From contig JAVBON010000045.1 of NCBI GenBank assembly GCA_031550525.1, forward strand, positions 1 through 18,763: 18,763 bases of DNA, given 5' to 3'. This stretch comes from WRHT01 sp031550525. Its GTDB lineage: Bacteria > Desulfobacterota > Desulfovibrionia > Desulfovibrionales > Desulfovibrionaceae. The translations under genes and the position numbers were made by a program. The notes beneath the pieces were generated by a model. The model had not been told where the DNA came from and did no database searches. It saw nothing but the letters and a program-made list of their open reading frames with translations. Shown here piece after piece: positions 1 through 6,541 of this stretch. Every line of letters starts with the position of its first letter. Position 1 is the first letter of the stretch.

Positions 1-326
1 TAGCGGCTTGGACAAATAAAGTCCTGCCTGGCACGGCCTCAAGCAAGCTGCATTAGAGCATTTTAACTTTTTCAAAATTGAAATGCCTCAGGTTGTGTCG
101 ACATTCAGGCGCTTTTGCCTTCTGTCTGCGTCAGTAAGGCTTTGCCCCTCAGTCGAATACCGTAAGAGTATACTCTTTCGGTTCAAAGCCTTGCTTCCTT
201 GCCAGAGGGCAAAAGCGCCTGAATGTCGACACAACCTGAGGCATTTCAATTTTGAAAAAGTTAAAATGCTCTAATGCAGCTTGCTTGAGGCCGTGCCAGG
301 CAGGACTTTATTTGTCCAAGCCGCTA
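1..326. repeat. 326-bp giant palindrome (long inverted repeat)
   Basis: Bases 1-119 and 208-326 are perfect reverse complements of each other. The centre is also symmetric but diverged: 136-144 pairs with 184-192 (9 bp), and 164-177 is a perfect 14-nt palindrome flanked by three more pairs. The whole element could extrude as one long cruciform or fold as one RNA hairpin. Each arm contains a 27-bp unit (90-116, and inverted at 211-237) that recurs at 3194-3220. The left arm starts exactly at base 1, so the repeat could continue outside the window, or the edge could be a contig end at a repeat. The diverged centre argues against a simple fold-back assembly artefact. No transposase is present. 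An ORF at 83-274 lies inside the palindrome and is probably not coding. Confidence 0.9.
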
Positions 327-426
327 TATTGGGATGTTCGGCGCTATTTAACCCGGTTGGCGTTGCTATTGCTCATATTTTTCTTGCAAGATAGGCCAAA
401 GTGCCCCAGAATATGCTAAACGGATA

Positions 427-573
427 AGGGCCGTTTCTAAAAAGCGTCTTTTGCCCCCTGGATTGCGTCAAGCGCCGTTTTTTGTCCAGGGCTGTACATT
501 AAGGTACTATCCCTGGATAAAATCGGCGCTTTCCTTGCAGGGGAACAAAATCCGTCTTTTTAGAAACAGCCCT
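427..573. mobile_element. MITE-like palindromic element, 147 bp
   Basis: The 18-bp ends 427-444 and 556-573 are inverted copies with one mismatch, both of the form AGGGCYGTTTCTAAAAAG. Inside, a second pair of imperfect arms (around 'aagcgccg' near 470 and 'cggcgctt' near 525, each followed by a 'tccaggg' half) surrounds a centre with two GTAC half sites. The element is short, encodes nothing, and is palindromic almost throughout, as expected of a miniature inverted-repeat transposable element moved in trans. I see no clear target-site duplication: the flanks are 'gata' on the left and 'agaa' on the right. The stretch 574-762 between this element and pyrR shows no gene and only weak promoter-like sequence. 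Confidence 0.6.
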
Positions 574-762
574 AGAAATTAATCATAATCAGGCTTAATC
601 AGTTTTTACATTTATCTGGCGGGTTTGTTCCGGCCGAAACTAGCGCGCCTGAATAGGCATGTGTTTTTGGGTATGTTCAGCCCGGCGCGGGTAGTGGCAA
701 AATGCAATTGTGAGACGGCTTTTTACATCTGGTATTCAAGATAACGCGGGAGCAACCGTAAC

Positions 763-1344
763 ATGGTGGAGAACAAGCCTTTTCAGGTTATTAATGGCGT
801 AAGCGACGATTGCCAGACCATACTTGATGCGCAACAGATATCTGCCTGCCTTGAAAACCTGGCGGATTCCATTTTAAAAAAGCATACTGATACCAACAAG
901 TTGGCTCTTATAGGCATACAGCGGCGCGGGGTGTACCTGGCTTACCGTCTGAATGTAATTTTGCAGCAGCGCCTGGGGCGGCACGTGCCGGACGGTATTC
1001 TGGACATAAACCTGTACCGCGACGACTGGACAACCCTTGGGGCCAGCGCCGTGGTAGGCCGCACCGCGCTGGATTTTGACGTTAACGGCATGGATATAGT
1101 GCTGGTGGATGACGTGCTTTACACCGGCCGCACCATACGCTCGGCCATGGAGGCCCTGGTGGATTTCGGCCGCCCGCGCAAGGTGGAACTGCTGGTGCTG
1201 GTAGATAGAGGACACCGCGAGCTGCCCATACACGCCGACTATGTGGGGTTTACCGTAAACACGGCCTCCAATGAGAGGGTGGATGTGCTTTTAAGCGAGC
1301 TGGACGGCGAAGACAAGGCGGTTTTACGTAAAAGACAATTTTGA
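763..1344 (+). CDS. pyrR: PyrR-type bifunctional pyrimidine regulator / uracil phosphoribosyltransferase
   Basis: The 193-residue product is a cytoplasmic PRTase-fold protein. The PRPP-binding signature is at residues 112-127 (DIVLVDDVLYTGRTIR), preceded by the PyrR-typical segments GIQRRGVYLA (51-60) and LDINLYRDDWT (80-90). Full PyrR proteins are about 180 residues, so this is complete. Known members convert uracil plus PRPP to UMP and, in Bacillus and relatives, bind pyr mRNA to attenuate transcription. Whether this one binds RNA cannot be told, and no pyr gene or attenuator is visible beside it. The ATG is preceded by GGGAG about 10 bases upstream, a slightly long spacing. The gene stands alone, with a terminator 32 bases after the stop codon. 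In many proteobacteria PyrR acts only as a salvage enzyme. Confidence 0.9.
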   Translation: MVENKPFQVINGVSDDCQTILDAQQISACLENLADSILKKHTDTNKLALIGIQRRGVYLAYRLNVILQQRLGRHVPDGILDINLYRDDWTTLGASAVVGRTALDFDVNGMDIVLVDDVLYTGRTIRSAMEALVDFGRPRKVELLVLVDRGHRELPIHADYVGFTVNTASNERVDVLLSELDGEDKAVLRKRQF

Positions 1345-1375
1345 TGCCGCAGTGCTATATATGGATTTGAACTAT

Positions 1376-1396
1376 GCCGGGCCTCGCCCGGCTTTT
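1376..1396 (+). terminator. Rho-independent terminator after pyrR
   Basis: A perfect 7-bp stem GCCGGGC / GCCCGGC with a 3-nt loop (CTC) is followed directly by TTTT. It lies 32 bases after the pyrR stop codon in the right orientation. Confidence 0.75.
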
Positions 1397-1532
1397 ACAT
1401 GCGCGGCTTGTTGAGTGGGCAAACTTAACGGATATTTTGCCGGCGTTGTTCTTGCATATCCAGCCTGGGCAGCTATTAAGGCCTGGCATTAGGGGCCTGG
1501 TTGCTTAAGACCTGCCTGCGTAGAGTAGACCT

Positions 1533-1573
1533 GTAAATAAAAAAGCCGGGCAAGGCCCGGCTTTTTTATTTAC
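1533..1573. terminator. Bidirectional terminator between pyrR and porin gene
   Basis: A perfect 19-bp stem (1533-1551 with 1555-1573) has a 3-nt loop. It consists of a 7-bp GCCGGGC core flanked by A-run and T-run, so both strands carry a GC stem followed by six U residues. On the minus strand it sits 12 bases after the porin stop codon and should end that transcript. On the plus strand it backs up the pyrR terminator, with which it shares the same GCCGGGC core. Confidence 0.9.
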
Positions 1574-1584
1574 TACTTAGGCTA

Positions 1585-2910
1585 CTAGAAGTTGTACAGG
1601 AAGTACATCTGGCCGATGTAGGCGTTGTCGTCCGGGGTTACCCTTGCGCCGCCGGCTTTCTGGTCGAAGCTGGGCATAATGTAAGCGAGTTCAAGCACGG
1701 CCACCCAGTTTTCCATAATGTCATACTGGCTGTTGAAATCGATTTCAAAGAAGGAATCTTTTTCATTGAGGCCGGTGTTCATGTTGCCAATGGGGCTGGT
1801 GATATAATCTTTGTCGTTGGTGCCGCATACATAGGCCACGCGGAATTCGTGGGTGAGCTTTTCAAGGAAGCTCAGGTCGGCCAGGGCAAGGCCTACGCCC
1901 CAGGTGCCCACGCCGGTGCCGCTTATAGCGGTATCAAAGCCGAGGGAGGTGGTGCCCATAAAGCCAATGGTGGTGGGGGCAAAGCCGCCGTCAGTACCAA
2001 GCACGGGCATAACGCCTTCGCCGTGTTTATCCGCGCCGGAGCTGTACCAGCCGAACACGCCGGGGGTACCGAAGGGCAGGGAGTAGTCAAGGGCGCCGGC
2101 AAACAGGTAGCCGTTGGTTTCGTAAGCGCCATCGGTGTCGTTTTTAGCATCGGCATACATGCCGTCAAACTTGATGGAAAGGGCTTCCATAAGGTTCAGT
2201 TCAATGGCGGCGCCGCCGATGTAAAGGTTGGTGTCTTCGTCAGTATTGCCAGAGGCCCAAGCAGGGCCGCCAGCGGGCAGCGTATCATGGCCTACTTTTA
2301 CATAAGCAAGGTAGGGGCTGATTTTGGCGGAGCCAAGGTCCAGATCGGCAATTGCGCCGAACATGTCAATGGAGTTGTGGTTTACATTGGAAGCGCCGTT
2401 GTCGTTATCGTACGGGCGGGCCCAGAAGCCGGTAAGGGCTATGCCGTCGGCAATGGCGCCGCCAGCGGTTACGCCAGCCACGCGGGCGTCAAATATGGGG
2501 TTGCCGAAAGCGGCGGAAGGCAGGCTGAGCTGCTGAATACCCATGTTAACGGTAGCGGTGGTTTTGGGGATGCTCCAGCTTACATAAGCAAGACGGGTTT
2601 TGAAATCCTGCATGTTGGAGTCAAGGCGCGCGCCGTTGGGGTTGTCCAAGCTGCCCCAATCCCAGTTACCAACCTGAACTTCCCACACGCCTTTGATGTT
2701 TTCGCTGGCTTTTACCTGCAATTTAGCACGGATACGGCTGCCGGCAAAGAAGGTGTCTTCGCTGGTATCGTCGTCAAAGTCGGTGAGGTCTTTTTGAGCG
2801 CCGAACACGGTATGGAAGTGGCCGGAAGCGCTGAATTCTACCGCGCTGGCCTGTGCCGCGGCGCCGAGCACCATGGACATGGCCACGAGGAGAGTAAGAA
2901 TACGTTTCAT
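1585..2910 (-). CDS. Outer-membrane porin, Desulfovibrio homotrimeric-porin type
   Basis: The 441-residue product begins with a Sec signal peptide: basic MKR, hydrophobic core to about residue 18, then AQASA before the mature start VEFSASGHFH. The mature part alternates polar and hydrophobic residues, with many Gly, Asp and aromatic residues and few Cys, as in a 16-strand beta barrel. It ends in LYNF, the C-terminal Phe recognised by the outer-membrane assembly machinery. Length and style fit the abundant general porins annotated in Desulfovibrio genomes. The start is supported by AGGAAGG 8 bases upstream. It is monocistronic, with its own terminator. Its position beside a periplasmic respiratory operon may be coincidental, or it may admit that operon's substrate. 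Solute specificity cannot be read from sequence. Confidence 0.85.
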   Translation of the reverse strand: MKRILTLLVAMSMVLGAAAQASAVEFSASGHFHTVFGAQKDLTDFDDDTSEDTFFAGSRIRAKLQVKASENIKGVWEVQVGNWDWGSLDNPNGARLDSNMQDFKTRLAYVSWSIPKTTATVNMGIQQLSLPSAAFGNPIFDARVAGVTAGGAIADGIALTGFWARPYDNDNGASNVNHNSIDMFGAIADLDLGSAKISPYLAYVKVGHDTLPAGGPAWASGNTDEDTNLYIGGAAIELNLMEALSIKFDGMYADAKNDTDGAYETNGYLFAGALDYSLPFGTPGVFGWYSSGADKHGEGVMPVLGTDGGFAPTTIGFMGTTSLGFDTAISGTGVGTWGVGLALADLSFLEKLTHEFRVAYVCGTNDKDYITSPIGNMNTGLNEKDSFFEIDFNSQYDIMENWVAVLELAYIMPSFDQKAGGARVTPDDNAYIGQMYFLYNF

Positions 2911-3193
2911 TTTCTACCTTCCTAAAAAGTTTTTTGTTATGCAACACCTTATGTATTCGTCTACATATAGTGTTACCGGTACTAGCTAGGCATAATAAAA
3001 AAGCAAGTGCATTGCAAGGCTTAATGTACAATTTTTTTAACTGAAACATGGGGTTAAGAATGAATAAATAGGACGACTAATATATTATTCGTTGATTTTA
3101 CTGGCTTTTTTCTAGACTTAAATCGTTAGTGATTGTTGTTATTTATTTAAAAATATTTATACCGTCATATAAAATACACACTTGGGGCCCCTT
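2911..3193. other. AT-rich intergenic leader of the porin gene, no gene seen
   Basis: This very AT-rich stretch lies upstream of the porin start on the minus strand. It probably contains the porin promoter and a long leader, but I could not settle on a convincing -35/-10 pair. Short ORFs here lack ribosome binding sites and recognisable protein character. Confidence 0.5.
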
Positions 3194-3220
3194 AGGTTGT
3201 GCCGACATTCAGGCGCTTTT
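3194..3220 (+). repeat. Solo copy of 27-bp repeat found in the 1-326 palindrome
   Basis: This 27-mer differs by one base (C for T) from the unit at 90-116 and from the inverted unit at 211-237. Similarity stops at about its ends, so a short dispersed unit is being shared and not the whole palindrome. Confidence 0.85.
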
Positions 3221-3266
3221 TAGGCGGTTAAGAAAATATCACTGTGGGGCAGGCCAGAGAGAGCCA

Positions 3267-3396
3267 CCTTTGGGGCGAATGTGTAAGATAAATAATTAAA
3301 GCTGCCGCACATGCAAGAAAGGGGCAGACCAAGCAGCCCCTTTCTTGCATGTGCGGCAGCGCCGCATCCATATTTATCTTATATTCGCCCCAAAGG
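3267..3396. repeat. Nested palindrome, probable end structure of the respiratory operon
   Basis: The inner arms 3301-3325 and 3336-3360 form a perfect 25-bp stem with a 10-nt loop. Outer arms 3267-3280 with 3383-3396 (14 bp perfect) and 3284-3294 with 3371-3381 (11 bp perfect) enclose it. On the minus strand it starts 18 bases after the stop codon of the Fe-S subunit gene, and the inner stem is followed by TTTAATTATTT, so it may terminate the operon. A separate small stem GCCCC-aaa-GGGGC overlaps the outer arm. The nesting is more elaborate than a normal terminator and could instead be a small mobile or dispersed element. Confidence 0.85.
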
Positions 3397-3414
3397 GGCA
3401 TCATACTTATTCTA

Positions 3415-4086
3415 TTAAACCAGTCCGGATGAGATGATTGGCGGTCCGGCCGTTTCCACAGCCTTATCCATTTCAGCCAGGGTAGCGTGCTTTTTATCCT
3501 TCTGGATAATAGCTATGCCGGGGCCGTTACCGGTGGAGGACAAAATGGGCGTTGCTTCCTTCCACAGTTTACTTACGGTGGAGGACGGGTCGTCCAGATC
3601 GCCAAAGAAAAGGGCGTTGGAGATGCAAGAGGCCACACACTTGGGCTGTTTGCCCTGTTCCAGCAGGTGCGAGCAGAAGGTGCATTTGTCGGCCTTGAAC
3701 TTGGGGTGCATCTGGTGGGGGGCCGCCAATTCTTCGTAAGCCGCGGGCACATCGAAATAACGCTTGCCGCTGCTTCGTATTACCGAGTGGTAGGGGCATG
3801 CCTCCACGCATTTGCCGCAGCCGTAACAGGCGTCGGTATCTATAACCACCAGACCGTTTCTTTGTTTGGATATGGCGCCCGCGGGGCACACGGGCAGGCA
3901 GCTTGGTTTGTCGCAATGCGTGCAAGAAAGCCTAAGCCATGTTTCATAAGGGGTTCTGGATTGCTCTACTTTTACAAGACGGCAACGGAAGTCGCCTTTA
4001 GGAGTAAGGTTTTCCGACTTACAGGCTATTTCGCAGGTGTGGCAGCCCACGCATTTGTCCAAATCTATAACCATTGCATAACGCAT
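3415..4086 (-). CDS. Four-cluster ferredoxin-like electron-transfer subunit (DmsB/PhsB/NrfC family)
   Basis: This 223-residue protein carries 16 ligand-type Cys in four groups: C12/C15/C18/C22, C55/C58/C63/C67, C87/C90/C93/C97 and C135/C138/C150/C154. This is the usual four-[4Fe-4S] pattern of the beta subunits of DMSO-reductase-family enzymes. It has no signal peptide (MRYAMVIDLDKCVGC), so it should be exported while bound to the Tat-signalled partner encoded just upstream (57-base gap). Its role would be to pass electrons between the molybdoenzyme and a cytochrome. No C-terminal membrane helix and no NrfD/PsrC/DmsC-type membrane subunit gene follows; the next downstream feature is a large palindrome. 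The start is supported by AGAGG about 9 bases before the ATG. The family is clear; the substrate pathway is not. Confidence 0.92.
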   Translation of the reverse strand: MRYAMVIDLDKCVGCHTCEIACKSENLTPKGDFRCRLVKVEQSRTPYETWLRLSCTHCDKPSCLPVCPAGAISKQRNGLVVIDTDACYGCGKCVEACPYHSVIRSSGKRYFDVPAAYEELAAPHQMHPKFKADKCTFCSHLLEQGKQPKCVASCISNALFFGDLDDPSSTVSKLWKEATPILSSTGNGPGIAIIQKDKKHATLAEMDKAVETAGPPIISSGLV

Positions 4087-4143
4087 ATGTCTTACCTCTC
4101 TTCTGTGCGCCAGATATTTTTCCGGCGGTGATTAACACGCCGC

Positions 4144-6336
4144 CTAGGCCTGCTTGCGGCTTACCTGTACCGCTATTTCCTTGAGGCTGGGGTAGCCGGA
4201 AACAGGGTCGTAAGCGCGCGGCATAAGCAGGTTTACGTTGGCATTCACCCAACCGTGCATCATGCCCACAATGCCCTTGGGCAGTATGTTGGTCAGGTTG
4301 GCGTAGCAATCTATCTTGCCCCATTGTGAAGACAAAACTATGGGGTCGCCTTGTTTCAGGCCCCTGTCCGCCGCATCCGCCGGGTTTATGTCGCAATATG
4401 GGAGAGACTCCAGCTCAAGCAGCCATGGGGTTTGCTCGCGGGTTTTGCTGTGCGTTATATGCGGACGCCTGGTGCCGCTTATGATGAGCAAGGGGTATTC
4501 CTTACTGGGTTGGTACGGCTCTTTGTACTCAGGCAGGCCCGGGTAATTGTACTTGGTCAGCCTGGTGGATATAGCCTCGATTTTGCCGGTGGGCGTGGGG
4601 AAGCCAAGTTCTTTGCTCGGGTTGGGCGGGTAAGGAGTTTCGGCCATAACGCCCTTGGCGATGTTGTCTTGCAGCTGCTTGTAAGAGAGGCCCCACCAGC
4701 CCAGTATCTCGTCGCAGGCCTTTACGGGGTCGCCGTTAAAGCATTCTTGCCCTTCGCCCAGAGCCGTGCCTATCTCCATGGCTATCTGCCAGTCTTCACG
4801 GGCCTGGCCCAGCGGGGTGATGGGGGTGCGCCCGTAAACCTTGCGGCCGAACACCATAAAGGGCGCATAGCGCTCAAAGTTGGTGGCGGCGGGCAGAACC
4901 ATATCTAAAAAGTCATGGGTGTGCGGACGGTAAAAATAGTCCGTTGCCATGGTAAAATCCATTTTGGCCAAGGCGGCCTCAAATTCCTGCGTCTGCGACC
5001 AGATCATCACGTTAAAGCCCCAGCCGAGAAAGGCGCGGCAGTTGTGTTTATCCACATACTCCGGCAGCTTGTTCAGCATAATGTGCGTGGTGTATTCGGC
5101 CCAGGCTGGGAAGTAAGGCACGTCAAAACGCTGAGTGCCGTACTTGTCTTTTACCAGGTCATAGCGGGTAAATTTGTCGTCGGTAAAGGGCCAGAACACA
5201 TAGCCGGGAGGGGTGGGCAAGCCGGGGCGCTTGCCTTCAAAGGGCGGGCGCTGGCCGGTAATGGCGTACAGCATTACGATGCCGCGATGGTTGTTAACAG
5301 CGTTGCGGTCGTGAATGGTGCTCTGGGTGGAGTTGAGTATTTGCGAGGGCTTGTTGGTGGCGAACATGCGCGCCGCCTCAACAATTTTATCAGCCGGAAC
5401 CCAAGTGATTTCAGCGGTTTTTTCCGGTGTGAACTGGCTTACATAGCTGCGGTATTCATCCCAGCCATGAATCCACTTCTCGCAGAATTCCTTGTCATGC
5501 AGGCCTTCTTTAATAATAACATGAGCCAAGCCCGCCGCCAGCGCGGCAGTAACGCCCGTGCGCGGCTGCAAGTGCAGGTCGGCCAGCGCCCCGGCGGTGG
5601 CGGTGGCGCGGGGGTCCACCACAATAAATTTGCAGCCGGATTCTTTTACGGCCAGCGCTTTTTTTAGCGTGGGCGCGTTGGAATAGGAAAAGTTGGTGCC
5701 CCAAATAAGGCAACACTTGGTGCCGGGAGCGGGAGCGCCGGTGTTAAGTATGAAGGTGCCGGCAGTTACTATGTTTGCCATCATCTGCGCTGAGGAGCAG
5801 TTTATGGAAGACTCCGTGCCGAAGTTTATGGAGCCGTAAACGCTGGCCAGGCGGCGTGTGCCGGCGCGTGGCTCTTTGGGGTCGCCGCAGTAAAAAATTA
5901 CCTTGTCCGGGCCGTGTTTTCTTTTAATTTCGGTCAGGGCCTTGGCAATGCGCTTGTAGGCTTCGTCCCAGGTGATGCGCACAAACTTGGGATCTTTCGC
6001 GCCCTTGGGCGCGGTGCGCACCATGGGGTATAAAAGGCGGTTGGGGTTGTGCTGGCGCTGCATGGTGGCGTAGCCTTTGGAACAAATGGGACCGGCCGGA
6101 TAGCCGTCGCCCCAGTTTTCCACATTGGTTACAACGCCGTCGGTGGTTTCAAACTTAATGCCGCAAAAGGGCACACCATTGCAGTTGTCGCAATAGGTGT
6201 AGCGAATTTCCTTTTTGCCGCCCGCTTCGGCCGCTTGCGCGACGCGGAACAAGGGCGCGGGAGACACGGCCAGGGCTGTGGCTGCCAGGCCGGCGCTCTG
6301 CAAAAAGCTGCGGCGCGACATTGCAAATTTTTTCAT
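4144..6336 (-). CDS. Tat-exported molybdopterin oxidoreductase, catalytic subunit, substrate unknown
   Basis: The 730-residue protein starts at the ATG at 6336, where GGAGGAG lies 5-6 bases upstream. An open extension to 6525 has no conserved character and would bury the signal. Residues 1-38 are a Tat signal (SRRSFLQ at 7-13, then AQAAEA). Residues 49-85 form the N-terminal Fe-S motif, but with spacing C49-X2-C52-X5-C58-X26-C85, whereas X3 is usual in the middle interval. C180 in ESSINCSSAQ aligns by eye with the Cys ligand of Mo in Nap-type enzymes. The molybdopterin oxidoreductase domain follows, and a dinucleotide-binding domain occupies about the last 120 residues, ending PSLKEIAVQVSR. 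Acetylene hydratase-like, thiosulfate/polysulfide reductase-like or aromatic dehydroxylase-like functions are all possible. The neighbouring chaperone, Fe-S subunit and 16-haem cytochrome argue for a periplasmic redox enzyme. Confidence 0.9.
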   Translation of the reverse strand: MKKFAMSRRSFLQSAGLAATALAVSPAPLFRVAQAAEAGGKKEIRYTYCDNCNGVPFCGIKFETTDGVVTNVENWGDGYPAGPICSKGYATMQRQHNPNRLLYPMVRTAPKGAKDPKFVRITWDEAYKRIAKALTEIKRKHGPDKVIFYCGDPKEPRAGTRRLASVYGSINFGTESSINCSSAQMMANIVTAGTFILNTGAPAPGTKCCLIWGTNFSYSNAPTLKKALAVKESGCKFIVVDPRATATAGALADLHLQPRTGVTAALAAGLAHVIIKEGLHDKEFCEKWIHGWDEYRSYVSQFTPEKTAEITWVPADKIVEAARMFATNKPSQILNSTQSTIHDRNAVNNHRGIVMLYAITGQRPPFEGKRPGLPTPPGYVFWPFTDDKFTRYDLVKDKYGTQRFDVPYFPAWAEYTTHIMLNKLPEYVDKHNCRAFLGWGFNVMIWSQTQEFEAALAKMDFTMATDYFYRPHTHDFLDMVLPAATNFERYAPFMVFGRKVYGRTPITPLGQAREDWQIAMEIGTALGEGQECFNGDPVKACDEILGWWGLSYKQLQDNIAKGVMAETPYPPNPSKELGFPTPTGKIEAISTRLTKYNYPGLPEYKEPYQPSKEYPLLIISGTRRPHITHSKTREQTPWLLELESLPYCDINPADAADRGLKQGDPIVLSSQWGKIDCYANLTNILPKGIVGMMHGWVNANVNLLMPRAYDPVSGYPSLKEIAVQVSRKQA

Positions 6337-6347
6337 GTTCTCCTCCA

Positions 6348-6366
6348 TTTCCGGCGTTGCCGGAAA
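6348..6366 (-). promoter_or_regulatory. Leader hairpin directly upstream of the molybdoenzyme ribosome binding site
   Basis: A perfect 8-bp stem TTTCCGGC / GCCGGAAA with a 3-nt loop ends one or two bases before the GGAGGAG Shine-Dalgarno sequence of the catalytic subunit gene. It could stabilise the 5' end of a processed mRNA or affect initiation. Confidence 0.6.
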
Positions 6367-6477
6367 GCTTATGCGCATGTGGTCAAATTTTTGATGGCAT
6401 ACAAAAAATACTAAACCATAAACAGGTTTGGAACAAACAGATTGTGGCTTTTTACTATATGTTAAAATAAACACATT

Positions 6478-6493
6478 GGTGAAATTTTTCACA
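6478..6493 (-). promoter_or_regulatory. CRP/FNR/HcpR-family operator candidate inside the operon
   Basis: The minus strand reads TGTGA-AAAATT-TCACC, matching TGTGA-N6-TCACA at nine of ten positions. It lies in the 205-base gap between the chaperone and catalytic genes, 142 bases before the catalytic ATG. A TATAGT follows with its first base about 26 bases from the operator centre, roughly the spacing of an activator site overlapping -35. In Desulfovibrio, HcpR (a CRP-family nitrosative-stress regulator) is described as using a TGTGA/TCACA-type palindrome, so HcpR or another CRP-family protein could act here. Promoter activity is inferred. Confidence 0.5.
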
Positions 6494-6541
6494 AGCCCTA
6501 ACGTTATTTTACGGCCATTGCGCAAAAAACGGTACGGCCTA

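Noticed and set aside
28..45. Sigma-54 promoter-like TGGCACG in the left arm of the palindrome
   Set aside because: The GC that should mark -12 is one base too far and the TTGC half is absent; it also has no gene suitably downstream.
83..274. 63-codon + strand ORF inside the first palindrome
   Set aside because: It is largely made of the inverted-repeat arms, has no ribosome binding site and no protein family character.
1849..2925. 358-codon + strand ORF opposite the porin gene
   Set aside because: It is the antisense shadow of a clear porin with signal peptide and terminator; composition is Gly/Ala/Val-rich as expected from a mirrored frame.
6337..6525. 63-residue N-terminal extension of the molybdoenzyme
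   Set aside because: It would bury the twin-arginine signal; the ATG at 6336 has a strong GGAGGAG site, and the upstream DNA contains an operator and hairpin.
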